From an uncultured Phocaeicola sp. (GTDB lineage Bacteria > Bacteroidota > Bacteroidia > Bacteroidales > Bacteroidaceae), in NCBI GenBank assembly GCA_947626525.1, contig CANQSM010000018.1, forward strand, positions 1-44,245: 44,245 bases of DNA, in the 5' to 3' direction. The notes beneath the pieces were generated by a model, which ran no database searches, was not told the origin of the DNA, and was given only the letters and a program-made list of their open reading frames with translations. A program made the translations under genes and the position numbers. Shown here in pieces: positions 35,818-44,190 of this stretch; the stretch's first letter is position 1; every line of letters begins with the position of its first letter.

Positions 35818-36471
35818 ATGAATAACCGTTTGCAAAAAGATACGGACAAAGTGCCGGAGCCTACGTTAAGAAGGCTTCCGTGGTATCTTTCCAACATCAA
35901 GTTGAGGAAAGAGAAGGGGGAGCATTTCGTTTCGTCTACCCAAATTTCTAAAGAAATAAATATCGATTCTTCACAGATAGCCAAAGATTTGTCATACGTG
36001 AACATCTCCGGCCGTACGAGAGTGGGGTATGATGTGGATGAGTTGATTGATGTGTTGGAGAACTTTCTTGGCTTTACGGATGTGCACAAAGCTTTTCTGT
36101 TCGGGGCCGGAAGCTTGGGGCAGGCGTTGTTGGGTGATTCCGGTTTGACTCATTTCGGCTTGAAGATTGTGGCAGCCTTTGATGTAAATCCGGATTTGAT
36201 AGGTCGGGAGATTAATCATATTCCTATTTATCATATCCGTTCGTTTGAGGAAAAAATGAAAGAATATGGAGTACATATCGGTATTCTGACGGTTCCCATC
36301 AATATTGCCCAAAAGGTGACGGATGATATGGTGGCGGGAGGTATAAAAGCTGTTTGGAACTTTACTCCGTTTCGTATTCGCGTTCCGGAAAATATCGTGG
36401 TGCAGAACACATCATTGTATGCCCATTTGGCTGTGATGTTTAACCGATTGAATTTTAATCAGATCAAATAA
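35818..36471 (+). CDS. rex: Redox-sensing transcriptional repressor Rex
   Basis: A 217-residue protein. The N-terminal winged helix (LRRLPWYLSNIK ... SSTQISKEINIDSSQIAKDLSYV) is followed by a Rossmann NAD(H)-binding domain with FGAGSLGQALL and the conserved AAFDVNPDLIGREI, then a C-terminal domain-swap helix. Rex senses the NADH/NAD ratio and represses fermentation and respiration genes. Its stop overlaps the next ATG by one base (TAATG), so it is coupled to the FAH-family gene. Confidence 0.93.
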   Translation: MNNRLQKDTDKVPEPTLRRLPWYLSNIKLRKEKGEHFVSSTQISKEINIDSSQIAKDLSYVNISGRTRVGYDVDELIDVLENFLGFTDVHKAFLFGAGSLGQALLGDSGLTHFGLKIVAAFDVNPDLIGREINHIPIYHIRSFEEKMKEYGVHIGILTVPINIAQKVTDDMVAGGIKAVWNFTPFRIRVPENIVVQNTSLYAHLAVMFNRLNFNQIK

Positions 36472-37088
36472 TGAAAATTATGGCAGTCGGCATGAATTAT
36501 GCCGACCATGTAAAGGAATTGGACGGTAGTTTTGTACGTCCTACTGAACCGGTTATCTTTTTGAAGCCTGACTCAGCCATATTGAAAGACGGAAAGCCCT
36601 TTTTCATTCCGGACTTTTCACAAGAGGTGCACTACGAAGCGGAGTTGGTGGTACGTATTTGCAGGCTTGGTAAGAATATTGCGGAACGTTTTGCGCATCG
36701 TTATTATGATGCCGTTACGGTGGGGATTGACTTTACTGCTCGTGATTTGCAGCGGAAGGCACGTTCTGTGGGAAACCCATGGGATTTGAGTAAGGGATTT
36801 GACAATTCGGCCGTTATTGGTGAATTTGTTCCAGTCGACAAGTTACCGGGTATACAGCAGTTGGCTTTTCGTTTGGATATAGACGGGCGAACCGTGCAGT
36901 CGGGGCATACGGCGGATATGGTATTTACGGTGGATGAGGTGATTGCCTATGTAAGTCGTTTTTATACCCTGAAGACTGGCGACTTGCTTTATACGGGGAC
37001 TCCGGTCGGAGTGGGACCGGTGCATATCGGTGAACATTTGCAAGGATATTTGGAAGGCGAGAAGCTGCTTGATTTTTATGTCCGTTGA
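36471..37088 (+). CDS. Fumarylacetoacetate hydrolase family protein
   Basis: A 205-residue FAH-fold enzyme, the short form. The metal-binding acidic residues lie in HYEAELVV and VTVGIDFTARDLQ, with PVIFLKPDSA, GFDNSAVIG and GDLLYTGTPVGVGPV also conserved. Relatives include acylpyruvases, oxaloacetate decarboxylases/tautomerases and 2-hydroxyhepta-2,4-diene-1,7-dioate isomerases. The exact substrate cannot be assigned. It is coupled to rex and followed closely by ispF. Confidence 0.88.
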   Translation: MKIMAVGMNYADHVKELDGSFVRPTEPVIFLKPDSAILKDGKPFFIPDFSQEVHYEAELVVRICRLGKNIAERFAHRYYDAVTVGIDFTARDLQRKARSVGNPWDLSKGFDNSAVIGEFVPVDKLPGIQQLAFRLDIDGRTVQSGHTADMVFTVDEVIAYVSRFYTLKTGDLLYTGTPVGVGPVHIGEHLQGYLEGEKLLDFYVR

Positions 37089-37135
37089 GTCTTGGCGATA
37101 TTTGTTCGCCTGTTATCACTATTTATATATGTCTT

Positions 37136-37612
37136 ATGAAGATACGTGTGGGGTTTGGTTTTGATGTGCATGCTTTGGTTGAGGGGAGAGCACTCTGGTT
37201 GGGAGGTATTAAACTGGAACATGAAAAAGGGCTATTAGGGCATTCGGACGCGGATGTCTTGATTCATGCTATTTGTGATGCCTTGCTGGGAGCTGCCAAC
37301 ATGCGCGATATAGGTTTTCATTTTCCGGATAATGCCGGAGAGTTCAAGAACATTGACAGTAAGATTTTGTTGGAGCGCACGGTCAGGCTCATCGCGCAAA
37401 AAGGCTATACGGTAGGAAACGTTGATGCGACGATATGTGCGGAGCGGCCAAAACTGAAAGCTCGTATCTCGGAAATGCAGGAGGTGCTGGCGAAAGTGAT
37501 GGGTATCGATATGGACGATGTATCTATTAAAGCCACTACCACAGAGAAATTAGGCTTTACCGGGCGCGAGGAGGGAATCTCGGCTTATGCCACTGTCTTG
37601 ATAAGTGGTTGA
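37136..37612 (+). CDS. ispF: 2-C-methyl-D-erythritol 2,4-cyclodiphosphate synthase
   Basis: A 158-residue MEP-pathway enzyme forming the cyclic diphosphate precursor of isoprenoids. The zinc ligands are in GFDVHAL and GHSDADVLIHAI. The C-terminal TTTEKLGFTGREEGISAYA is the family signature. ATG 37136 (MKIRVGFGFDVHA) is the family start. It is encoded after rex and the FAH gene, 48 bases downstream. Confidence 0.95.
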   Translation: MKIRVGFGFDVHALVEGRALWLGGIKLEHEKGLLGHSDADVLIHAICDALLGAANMRDIGFHFPDNAGEFKNIDSKILLERTVRLIAQKGYTVGNVDATICAERPKLKARISEMQEVLAKVMGIDMDDVSIKATTTEKLGFTGREEGISAYATVLISG

Positions 37613-37656
37613 GTAAAGGGTGTCGCAGAAAAAAGATGTTGAAAATGGTGCCGGTC

Positions 37657-38550
37657 TTAAACGGATAGCATCAACCCTACGGTTAGTAATACTCCGAATA
37701 GGAAGATGTTGCGTGCCGTATTGGCCAGTACCGAGTTCAGTCCTTTCCCTTTGTTGATTCGGATGAGTTTGTTCCACGCCAGGAAATGGGGGATGAGGTA
37801 AATTTGTGGAAGAATGGCTGCCCAATAATGGTCGGCAAAAGCATAGCCAATGCACAACAGACAGGCTGTCACACCCAATAACAGATAACTTCGCCGTCCG
37901 GAACGGGCACCTAGGCGAACAACGATTGTCCGTTTTCCGCTTACTGCATCTTGTTCTCTGTCGCGGTAATTGTTTACCATTAGTAAGGTGTCGATGACCA
38001 GTCCACAGGCGATGGCTGCTATGGTGACATCCCATGTCCAGTTATGTATTTGTACATAATAGGTGAATCCTACCGGAACGATTCCGAAGAACAGCAGTAC
38101 CAATATATCCCCCCAACCTAGATAAGACAGTTTCATAGTATAGAGGAACGCGAATAAAATACAGAGAATACCCACTCCAATTAGTTCCATTCCTCCGTAA
38201 TAAATAAGCGGTAAGCCCACTCCGCAGGCCAGCATGGTGGTAAAGGCGATGCCTCGTTTCATGGCTTCTATGGTAATCCAACCTTGTGCGCAGGCACGTT
38301 TGGGGCCAAGTCGGTCTTTACGATCGCTGCCTTTGGCAAAGTCGAACAAGTCATTGATGAAATTCGCGTCGATTTGCATAATGAAAGCGAACAGCAGACA
38401 GAGAAGACAAGGTAACCATTGGAAATAGATGCCTGCATCATTGTAAGCCAATGCCGAGCCAATCAATACTGGCACGGCCGCTGCGGATAAGGTTTTAGGC
38501 CGTGCGGCCAGGAACCAAGCTTTGAGCGAGTTTGTTTTGACTTCTTTCAT
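37657..38550 (-). CDS. menA: 1,4-dihydroxy-2-naphthoate polyprenyltransferase
   Basis: A ~297-residue UbiA-superfamily membrane enzyme that joins the naphthoate head group to a polyprenyl tail in menaquinone synthesis. The first aspartate motif is NFINDLFDFAKGSDR and the second lies in NNYRDREQDAVSGKRT. ARPKTLSAAAVPVLIGS at the N-terminus is typical of MenA. About eight hydrophobic segments are present. The start is at ATG 38550 (MKEVKTNSLKAWF) because the -7 box at 38571-38578 lies downstream of the earlier ATG at 38583. It converges with ispF. Confidence 0.93.
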   Translation of the reverse strand: MKEVKTNSLKAWFLAARPKTLSAAAVPVLIGSALAYNDAGIYFQWLPCLLCLLFAFIMQIDANFINDLFDFAKGSDRKDRLGPKRACAQGWITIEAMKRGIAFTTMLACGVGLPLIYYGGMELIGVGILCILFAFLYTMKLSYLGWGDILVLLFFGIVPVGFTYYVQIHNWTWDVTIAAIACGLVIDTLLMVNNYRDREQDAVSGKRTIVVRLGARSGRRSYLLLGVTACLLCIGYAFADHYWAAILPQIYLIPHFLAWNKLIRINKGKGLNSVLANTARNIFLFGVLLTVGLMLSV

Positions 38551-38570
38551 ATCGTTCGGATTTCTTATGG

Positions 38571-38578
38571 CAAATGTA
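38571..38578 (-). promoter_or_regulatory. -7 element of the menA promoter; decides the start codon
   Basis: Minus-strand TACATTTG fits TAnnTTTG, 20 bases before the menA ATG. Confidence 0.5.
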
Positions 38579-38675
38579 CACAAATTTCTTTATTCGATGG
38601 ACATATACTCATATTTATATGTAATTTAGAAAACTTTTGTTGGTGTCTGATACAAAGGAATTATCCTATAATTCG

Positions 38676-38683
38676 TATCTTTG
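38676..38683 (+). promoter_or_regulatory. -7 element upstream of a 41-codon ORF and the phosphoesterase gene
   Basis: TATCTTTG; the expected -33 is not clear. It lies 26 bases before ATG 38710. Confidence 0.45.
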
Positions 38684-38709
38684 CGTTCAACGCAATAAAT
38701 TCGGATTAA

Positions 38710-38835
38710 ATGGAAGACATTGTTCTTGTTATAGTCAAAAGCTTTACGCTTAATGATGAGCGATTGAAGAAATTAGGCGTAGGGCGTAAATGCTATTGGA
38801 AAGGACTTTTGGAACACATCGGAAATGCTTGCTGA
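38710..38835 (+). CDS. Small 41-residue protein of unknown function
   Basis: ATG 38710 opens 41 codons with a basic, amphipathic composition (SFTLNDERLKKLGVGRKCYW, GLLEHIGNAC). It is placed sensibly behind a -7 box and 69 bases ahead of the phosphoesterase gene. I do not recognise a family. It may be a genuine small protein, a leader ORF, or the remnant of a longer gene. Confidence 0.35.
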   Translation: MEDIVLVIVKSFTLNDERLKKLGVGRKCYWKGLLEHIGNAC

Positions 38836-38904
38836 CGGTAAAAGGCTTGTCCATTATTATTCTGGTAATATAATAAAATGATGGGTAAAAAACACACTTC
38901 ACTT

Positions 38905-39729
38905 ATGGAAAAAACAAATTTGTGGAAAATCTGTCTGTTTCTGGCCGTACTGAGTCTTTCCTCTTGTGCTTCTTTATCAAAATTTCCGGGTGTGGGACGT
39001 ATTAAGAAATACGAGTTCCATAGTGAGCGGATCCCATCGGCGTTCGATGGCTTTCGTATTGTGTTTGCTTCTGATTTTCATTATAAGAGCAAGTTTAAGG
39101 AAAGGCAATTACGTAATGCGGTGCGTGCCATGAATGCCGTGTCGCCCGATTTGTTGCTGATGGGTGGCGATTATCAGGAAAGTTGTGAGGTGGTGCGGGA
39201 GCTTTTTGCCGAATTGTCACGGGTAAAGGCTCCTTATGGAAAGATAGGTGTACTCGGCAATAACGATTACGAACGTTGCCGAGATGAAATTATCCGAGTC
39301 GCGCGGTTATATGGTATGAAGATGCTTGAGCACCAACATGATACCATTCATAAGGAATGTCAACAGATTATCATCAGTGGGGTACGTAATCCGTTTGATT
39401 TGGTACATAATGGTGTGTCGCCTACTCTGTCTTTATCACCGGATGATTTTGTGGTATTGCTGACACATACCCCAGATTATGTGGAAGACGTGGATGTCTC
39501 CAACACCGATTTGGCATTGGCTGGTCACACGCATGGAGGGCAGGTGACTTTTTTGCGTCTGATTGTTCCGGAAACCGGATCGAAGTATGGTAAACGTTTC
39601 CTTTCCGGTAAAGCTTGTAATAGCAAGGGAATTCCGGTCATTACTACCAATGGTTTGGGTACCTCCAGGAAGAATATCCGTTTTTGCGCTCCGAGTGAAA
39701 TCGTGCTGATTGTGCTGCGAAGAAAATGA
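38905..39729 (+). CDS. Metallophosphoesterase lipoprotein (YkuE/LpxG-like)
   Basis: A ~274-residue calcineurin-like phosphoesterase. Motifs run in order: FASDFHY (D, H), LMGGDYQ, VLGNNDYE (GNND in place of GNHE), LLTHTPD and LAGHTHGGQ. The N-terminus is a lipoprotein signal with lipobox LSLSSC, so it is membrane-anchored outside the cytoplasm. Relatives of this topology include UDP-2,3-diacylglucosamine or other phosphodiester hydrolases. The substrate is not assigned. ATG 38905 gives an 8-residue n-region; an upstream ATG pair at 38878/38881 would lengthen it. A terminator follows. Confidence 0.88.
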   Translation: MEKTNLWKICLFLAVLSLSSCASLSKFPGVGRIKKYEFHSERIPSAFDGFRIVFASDFHYKSKFKERQLRNAVRAMNAVSPDLLLMGGDYQESCEVVRELFAELSRVKAPYGKIGVLGNNDYERCRDEIIRVARLYGMKMLEHQHDTIHKECQQIIISGVRNPFDLVHNGVSPTLSLSPDDFVVLLTHTPDYVEDVDVSNTDLALAGHTHGGQVTFLRLIVPETGSKYGKRFLSGKACNSKGIPVITTNGLGTSRKNIRFCAPSEIVLIVLRRK

Positions 39730-39778
39730 TCTTGCTATTCAAGACACAGTCGTCCGACAACTTCATTGTCAACCAATC

Positions 39779-39809
39779 GGGAGTATAACTGTGGTTGCTC
39801 CCTTTTTTT
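39779..39809 (+). terminator. Terminator of the phosphoesterase gene
   Basis: GGGAG (39779-39783) pairs with CTCCC (39798-39802), followed by seven Ts. CAACCA/TGGTTG offers an alternative pairing. Confidence 0.6.
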
Positions 39810-39890
39810 CCGCATGGGGATGGCAGTACCTGCCAACCTATATGAATCGCCTTTGTTATGGATGTGTATTGTTTGTTTCTTGTATCTCCG

Positions 39891-39987
39891 TTCACCGTCC
39901 AGCGGTCGCTGGACGGTCCATGCAGATAGGTGCATCGGCTTTCGCAGCTATCTGACTTCACCGTCCAGCGTACTGTTGGACGGTGAA
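39891..39987 (+). repeat. Cluster of palindromes with a 14-bp direct repeat
   Basis: ttcaccgtccagcg occurs at 39891-39904 and 39957-39970, each time as the left arm of a hairpin: CCGTCCAGCG/CGCTGGACGG (39895-39916) and TTCACCGTCCA/TGGACGGTGAA (39957-39987). A third stem CAGATAG/CTATCTG (39923-39954) lies between. The gene-free stretch 39730-40194 holds the terminator and this cluster. I see nothing in 39990-40194. Confidence 0.7.
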
Positions 39988-40194
39988 CGGTGCTTACTTG
40001 TTATTACTATGCAGCCATCTTCTTTATGTCTTTAATATAAAGATACAATGATTTTCACTAATCCTCCAATCTGCAGACAGTTGGAATTCGTCAAACTACG
40101 TTATTTATACAGTTTATCTTGTGCTTTGGAGGAAAGAATTTCCAAGAAAAGAAAGTAGGGAGCATAGAAATATTGTTTCCATCAGTTCATCAGT

Positions 40195-40782
40195 TTATCG
40201 ATATAATTGCTTATCTATAATCGTTCGGTATACCGCAGGAGGAAGAAAGAAACGTATGTCTTTTTTCTCTCGGATACTTTTTCGTATGAATGTGGAGCTG
40301 ACGTCCAAGAGCGGCGCGTCGGCTATTTGTACATTTTTTGGCAACGGCTCTGTTTCGATGGGGAATCCCGGTCGGGGATAGATGAGGATGTGGTTTTCTT
40401 TCAACAAACGTTCGTACTCGTGCCATTGGTTGAAAACTTTCCAGTTGTCACTGCCGATGATGATGTAAAACGAGTGGTCGGGATATGCCGCTTTCAGTTT
40501 TTCCAGTGTATGAACCATATAAGAAGGACGTGGCAACCGAAACTCGAAATCTGATACTTTAAAGCGGGGATACCCTTCGGTAGCCAGTCGGGCCAGTTCC
40601 AGCCGTTGCATATCATCCAGCAAGTCCGTATGTTCTTTCAGCGGGTTATGCGGGCTGACTAAAAACCATAATTCGTCCAACCCGTAGAATTCGCACAAAT
40701 AATTGGCCAAAGCCAAGTGTCCTATGTGAATCGGATTGAACGAACCTCCGAACAATCCGGTCTTTATAATCTTTTCCTCCAT
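40195..40782 (-). CDS. nadD: Nicotinate-nucleotide adenylyltransferase
   Basis: A 195-residue nucleotidyltransferase that turns nicotinate mononucleotide into deamido-NAD. The ATP-binding motif is [18 protein letters not shown], with [21 protein letters not shown] and the C-terminal [11 protein letters not shown] (ISSTxIR type). It is the last gene of the yicC-gmk-nadD operon, 74 bases after gmk. Confidence 0.94.
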   Translation of the reverse strand: MEEKIIKTGLFGGSFNPIHIGHLALANYLCEFYGLDELWFLVSPHNPLKEHTDLLDDMQRLELARLATEGYPRFKVSDFEFRLPRPSYMVHTLEKLKAAYPDHSFYIIIGSDNWKVFNQWHEYERLLKENHILIYPRPGFPIETEPLPKNVQIADAPLLDVSSTFIRKSIREKKDIRFFLPPAVYRTIIDKQLYR

Positions 40783-40856
40783 TGCTTAAGTTCCATACTT
40801 GCCAAATGGTTAAAAGAGCCATGGCCGGTGTAATGACATATATTGTTCCTGTTCTT

Positions 40857-41423
40857 TTATTTTTGAATGAATTCTCTGATTATTTGCAGAGTCTTGGCCT
40901 TTGCTGTTTCCAATTCGTCATTCACAATCACCACATCGAATTTAGAAGCGAAGCTCAGCTCGTATTCAGCTTTGGCCACCCGGTTTTCTATCATTTCCGG
41001 TTCATCGGTACCTCTTCCTGTCAGACGTTTTTTTAGTTCTTCGATGGACGGAGGCTGTATGAAGACAGAAAGTGCTTTCTCTCCATAAAATCGCTTGATG
41101 TTGCACCCTCCTACTACGTCCACATCGAATATCACGTTCTGGCCGGTTTCCAGTTGTTTTTCGACCTGTGCTTTCAGTGTCCCGTAAAAGCGGTTTTCAT
41201 AAACCTCCTCATATTCCAGAAATTCATGGTTGGCGATTTTTGTACGGAACTCTTCGGGTGAGAGAAAGAAATATTCCACTCCGTTTTGTTCTGTTCCTCT
41301 TGGAGGACGGCTGGTAGCAGAGATGGAAAATGCCAGATTCAGGTTCTGGGTAAGCAAATAATTAATGATGGTAGACTTGCCCGACCCGGATGGTGCTGAG
41401 AAAATAATAAGTTTTCCTGCCAT
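40857..41423 (-). CDS. gmk: Guanylate kinase
   Basis: A 188-residue enzyme phosphorylating GMP to GDP. The P-loop is FSAPSGSGKSTI, the GMP-binding region is SATSRPPRGTEQNGVEYFFL, and DVDVVGGCNIKRFYG and KRLTGRGTDEPEMIENRVAKA follow. It is the middle gene of the minus-strand operon, 31 bases after yicC. Confidence 0.95.
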   Translation of the reverse strand: MAGKLIIFSAPSGSGKSTIINYLLTQNLNLAFSISATSRPPRGTEQNGVEYFFLSPEEFRTKIANHEFLEYEEVYENRFYGTLKAQVEKQLETGQNVIFDVDVVGGCNIKRFYGEKALSVFIQPPSIEELKKRLTGRGTDEPEMIENRVAKAEYELSFASKFDVVIVNDELETAKAKTLQIIREFIQK

Positions 41424-41454
41424 AGTTTTAAATGCTTGGTTGACAGCATGGCCG

Positions 41455-42330
41455 TCACATGACGTTTAATACCTGCTCTTTGATTTGTTCCAGTTCGTCT
41501 TTCATTTTGACGACAATGTTTTGCATTTCCGCCTGGTTGGATTTACTGCCGGTCGTATTGATTTCCCGTCCCATTTCCTGAGCGATAAAGCCGAGTTTTT
41601 TGCCTTGTCCATGTCCTTCGCGCATGGTTTCACGGAAATAATTCAGATGATTGGTCAGTCGCTGCTTTTCTTCATTAATGTCCAATTTCTCAATATAATA
41701 GATTAACTCCTGTTCCAGACGGTTTTTATCGTAATCTATGCTGATTGTTTTTTCCAGCGCGTCGATGATGCGGTCGCGTATTTTTCCTACGCGTTCCTGT
41801 TCGTAGGGTTCTATAGATTTTAATAAAGCGGCAATGTTGTCAATCTTTTCCGTGAATTTCTTTTCCAAAGCTATGCCTTCCTGCTTACGGAAAGTGACCA
41901 AATGTTCCAATGCTTCCTGAATGGCCGTATAAACCGCGTTCCATTCTTCTTCGGAAAGTTCCTGTATATCTACTTTTGTCATGACATCCGGCATGCGCAG
42001 AAGAATGGTGAACCAGTCTTCCGGCAACGGAATTCCCGTTGTTTCCGAAATGGTTTTGATTTGCTTGTAGTAGTTTTCCAATATGGCGGTATTGATAGGA
42101 GCTGCCGTTTCCGCAGCTTCTTTTTCTATCCAGATGCAGAAATCTATTTTTCCTCGTTCCAGTGTCTTAGTTATCAGGTTACGGATTTCCATTTCCTTTT
42201 CCCGGTAGATGGGAGCGATACGTGTGGATAAATCCATTGCTTTACTATTCAGTGATTTTATCTCAACGTTGATTTTTTTGCCTTCGAATTCGGTGGTAGC
42301 TTTACCGTATCCAGTCATTGATTGTATCAT
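41455..42330 (-). CDS. YicC-family endoribonuclease-like protein
   Basis: A 291-residue protein beginning IQSMTGYGKA after the initiator Met, the diagnostic YicC N-terminus. It includes NVEIKSLNSKAMDLSTRIAP, and the C-terminal GKKLGFIAQEMGREINTTGS with KSNQAEMQNIVVKMKDELE. E. coli YicC acts as an endoribonuclease on small RNAs, and the family sits beside gmk in many bacteria. ATG 42330 is set by the family N-terminus and by the -7 box at 42351. A longer frame to 42444 begins upstream of the promoter. Confidence 0.93.
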   Translation of the reverse strand: MIQSMTGYGKATTEFEGKKINVEIKSLNSKAMDLSTRIAPIYREKEMEIRNLITKTLERGKIDFCIWIEKEAAETAAPINTAILENYYKQIKTISETTGIPLPEDWFTILLRMPDVMTKVDIQELSEEEWNAVYTAIQEALEHLVTFRKQEGIALEKKFTEKIDNIAALLKSIEPYEQERVGKIRDRIIDALEKTISIDYDKNRLEQELIYYIEKLDINEEKQRLTNHLNYFRETMREGHGQGKKLGFIAQEMGREINTTGSKSNQAEMQNIVVKMKDELEQIKEQVLNVM

Positions 42331-42350
42331 GATCAAACTTTTATTTTTTG

Positions 42351-42358
42351 CAAAAGTA
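42351..42358 (-). promoter_or_regulatory. -7 element of the yicC-gmk-nadD promoter
   Basis: Minus-strand TACTTTTG fits TAnnTTTG, 20 bases before the yicC ATG. Confidence 0.55.
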
Positions 42359-42537
42359 ATGTTTTTGTTGCAGATGTGAAGTACTTGCCGCTTTTTAATT
42401 TTGCAGGAAGGTTCATCGTCCTTCTCCCGTGATGTTGTCATCACTTTGTCGCACCTGCAGGGAGCCGTTAAGAAAACACGGAAACTGTGTCTACGGCCTT
42501 ATTTTACAGGAATAATATAAATGAATGAAAAAAAATG

Positions 42538-42568
42538 TTGCGCATTAGAAATATATTTTATATGTTTG
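42538..42568 (+). promoter_or_regulatory. Promoter of the second SusC gene
   Basis: TTG (42538-42540), 20 bases, TATGTTTG (42561-42568). It gives a leader of about 90 bases that contains the hairpin at 42591-42631. The gene-free stretch 42331-42663 holds this, the yicC promoter and nothing else I can see. Confidence 0.55.
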
Positions 42569-42590
42569 CAGCAGAAGGTAAGAGAGAGAA

Positions 42591-42631
42591 GCATATTTTG
42601 CCTGTATCGCAGGCATAAAATATGCCTTTTT
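42591..42631 (+). terminator. Terminator-like hairpin inside the SusC leader (possible attenuator)
   Basis: GCATATTTTGCCTG (42591-42604), a five-base loop, CAGGCATAAAATATGC (42610-42625; a two-base bulge), then C and five Ts. It lies between the promoter and the SusC ATG, so transcription must read through it for the gene to be expressed. Confidence 0.65.
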
Positions 42632-42663
42632 GAAACCTTAATCACATTTTATTTAATAATGTT

Positions 42664-44190
42664 ATGATTAAGTTTACAAATTTTAGTGGCATGGGAGGAG
42701 GTAAAATTAACCTCTGCAAAACATTAGCAGTTGGAATTTGCGTGTTTTCCCAATGGCCTCAGATTACGCATGCTAGTGCGATTGAGGGAGAGAGAGTAAA
42801 GATTGGGGTGGGAATGGCTACCCTAAATCAGAGTAAAGAAACTATTCAAGGTGTGGTATTGGATGAGAGAGGTAAGCCTTTGCCCGGTGCATCCGTCCTA
42901 TTGAAAGGCACCCAAAACGGAACCGTCACCGATTTGGACGGAAAATTCACTTTAACGTATTCTTCAGATGTGGCGAAACCCCAATTGGTGGTAAGCTTCA
43001 TTGGTATGGCAACCCGTACGGTCGATATTGCCGGTCGTAAGGAGTTGAAAATAGCTTTGTTCCCTGTGTTGAACGATTTGGATGAAGTTGTCGTGATAGG
43101 TTATGGCACGGCCAAGGCTAAAGATTTGACAGGATCGGTATCTCGTTTGAGCGAGAAAGACATTGAGATGGCGCCAATGACTTCCAGCATTTCCGGAATG
43201 CTTCAGGGACGGGCATCCGGAGTCAATGTAATGATCTCGAGTGCTTCCCCTACCTCTCCGGTATCAGTGGTAATTCGTGGTCAGTCTTCCTTATCGGGTG
43301 ACGGGCAGCCCTTGTGGGTCATTGACGGAGTGCCTCAATATTCGAGTGGTATTTCCGGTGATGTTTCCAATACCTTATATAATTTGAATCTGAATGATGT
43401 ATCAAGTATTGATATTTTGAAAGATGCGTCGGCAACGGCTATCTATGGTTCGCGTGCGGCCAGTGGGGTTGTGCTTGTCACAACAAAAAGTGGTGCGGAA
43501 GGGATGAAGCCAACCATAGAGTTCAGTTTGCGTTGGGGATGGCAAGTATTAAATTCAAATGATTTTAAGACAATGAATGCCGAGCAATATGTAGCCTTTT
43601 CTAAGCAAGCCAATCTATTGGAGGCTTATCGTCAGGGTGGCATAACTTATTTTAATAGGAAGTACATGGATACGAGTAAATTTAATCAGCTTCATACCAG
43701 CCAATGGGATATGAGTGATATCGATGACATGTGGCTTCCTAATGCTTACTATAACGGGACGGATAATTACTGGGATATGCTGACACAGAATGCGTTGGCT
43801 CAGGATTATAGTGTCTCATTACGAGGCGGAAGTAAGTCAAATTCATATTTTGCCTCAGTAAATTACAAGAATCAGGACGGGGTGGTAAAAGGCAGCAACT
43901 CTCGGTACGCCGGCGCTCGTTTTAACTTTGAGTCACAAGTAAGTGAAGTGGTGAAGTTTGGGTTGAACATGAATATTTCTTCACGTCAAGCAAATAACAA
44001 GGACAACATGATTGGTCGAATCATTGGCATGCGTCCGGACTATCCGGCCTATAATGAAGATGGAGGAATCAACACCATAGACTTCTATACCAAGAATCCG
44101 TTGATTGAATTGATGGATAAAAATTATAGTGAGTCCCGCAATTTAAATGCTTCGACCTATTTGGAATATAATATAGGGATATTCAGTTAA
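42664..44190 (+). CDS. SusC/RagA-type TonB-dependent transporter, N-terminal half; frame ends prematurely
   Basis: The visible 508 residues hold a signal peptide (to about residue 38, ITHAS), a carboxypeptidase-regulatory-like domain (IQGVVLDERGKPLPGASVLL), the TonB box region (LDEVVVIGYGTAKAKDLTGS), the plug (SVVIRGQSSLSGDGQPLWV, DILKDASATAIYGSRAASG) and the first barrel strands. There is no STN domain, unlike the SusC at 19.7 kb. Family members are about 1,000 residues, but this frame stops at 44190 after STYLEYNIGIFS. One extra T near 44188 would continue it as FSLKAA... to the window edge. It is either a real frameshift or truncation, or poor sequence near an assembly end. Lower G/C use matches the core genes. 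Confidence 0.85.
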   Translation: MIKFTNFSGMGGGKINLCKTLAVGICVFSQWPQITHASAIEGERVKIGVGMATLNQSKETIQGVVLDERGKPLPGASVLLKGTQNGTVTDLDGKFTLTYSSDVAKPQLVVSFIGMATRTVDIAGRKELKIALFPVLNDLDEVVVIGYGTAKAKDLTGSVSRLSEKDIEMAPMTSSISGMLQGRASGVNVMISSASPTSPVSVVIRGQSSLSGDGQPLWVIDGVPQYSSGISGDVSNTLYNLNLNDVSSIDILKDASATAIYGSRAASGVVLVTTKSGAEGMKPTIEFSLRWGWQVLNSNDFKTMNAEQYVAFSKQANLLEAYRQGGITYFNRKYMDTSKFNQLHTSQWDMSDIDDMWLPNAYYNGTDNYWDMLTQNALAQDYSVSLRGGSKSNSYFASVNYKNQDGVVKGSNSRYAGARFNFESQVSEVVKFGLNMNISSRQANNKDNMIGRIIGMRPDYPAYNEDGGINTIDFYTKNPLIELMDKNYSESRNLNASTYLEYNIGIFS

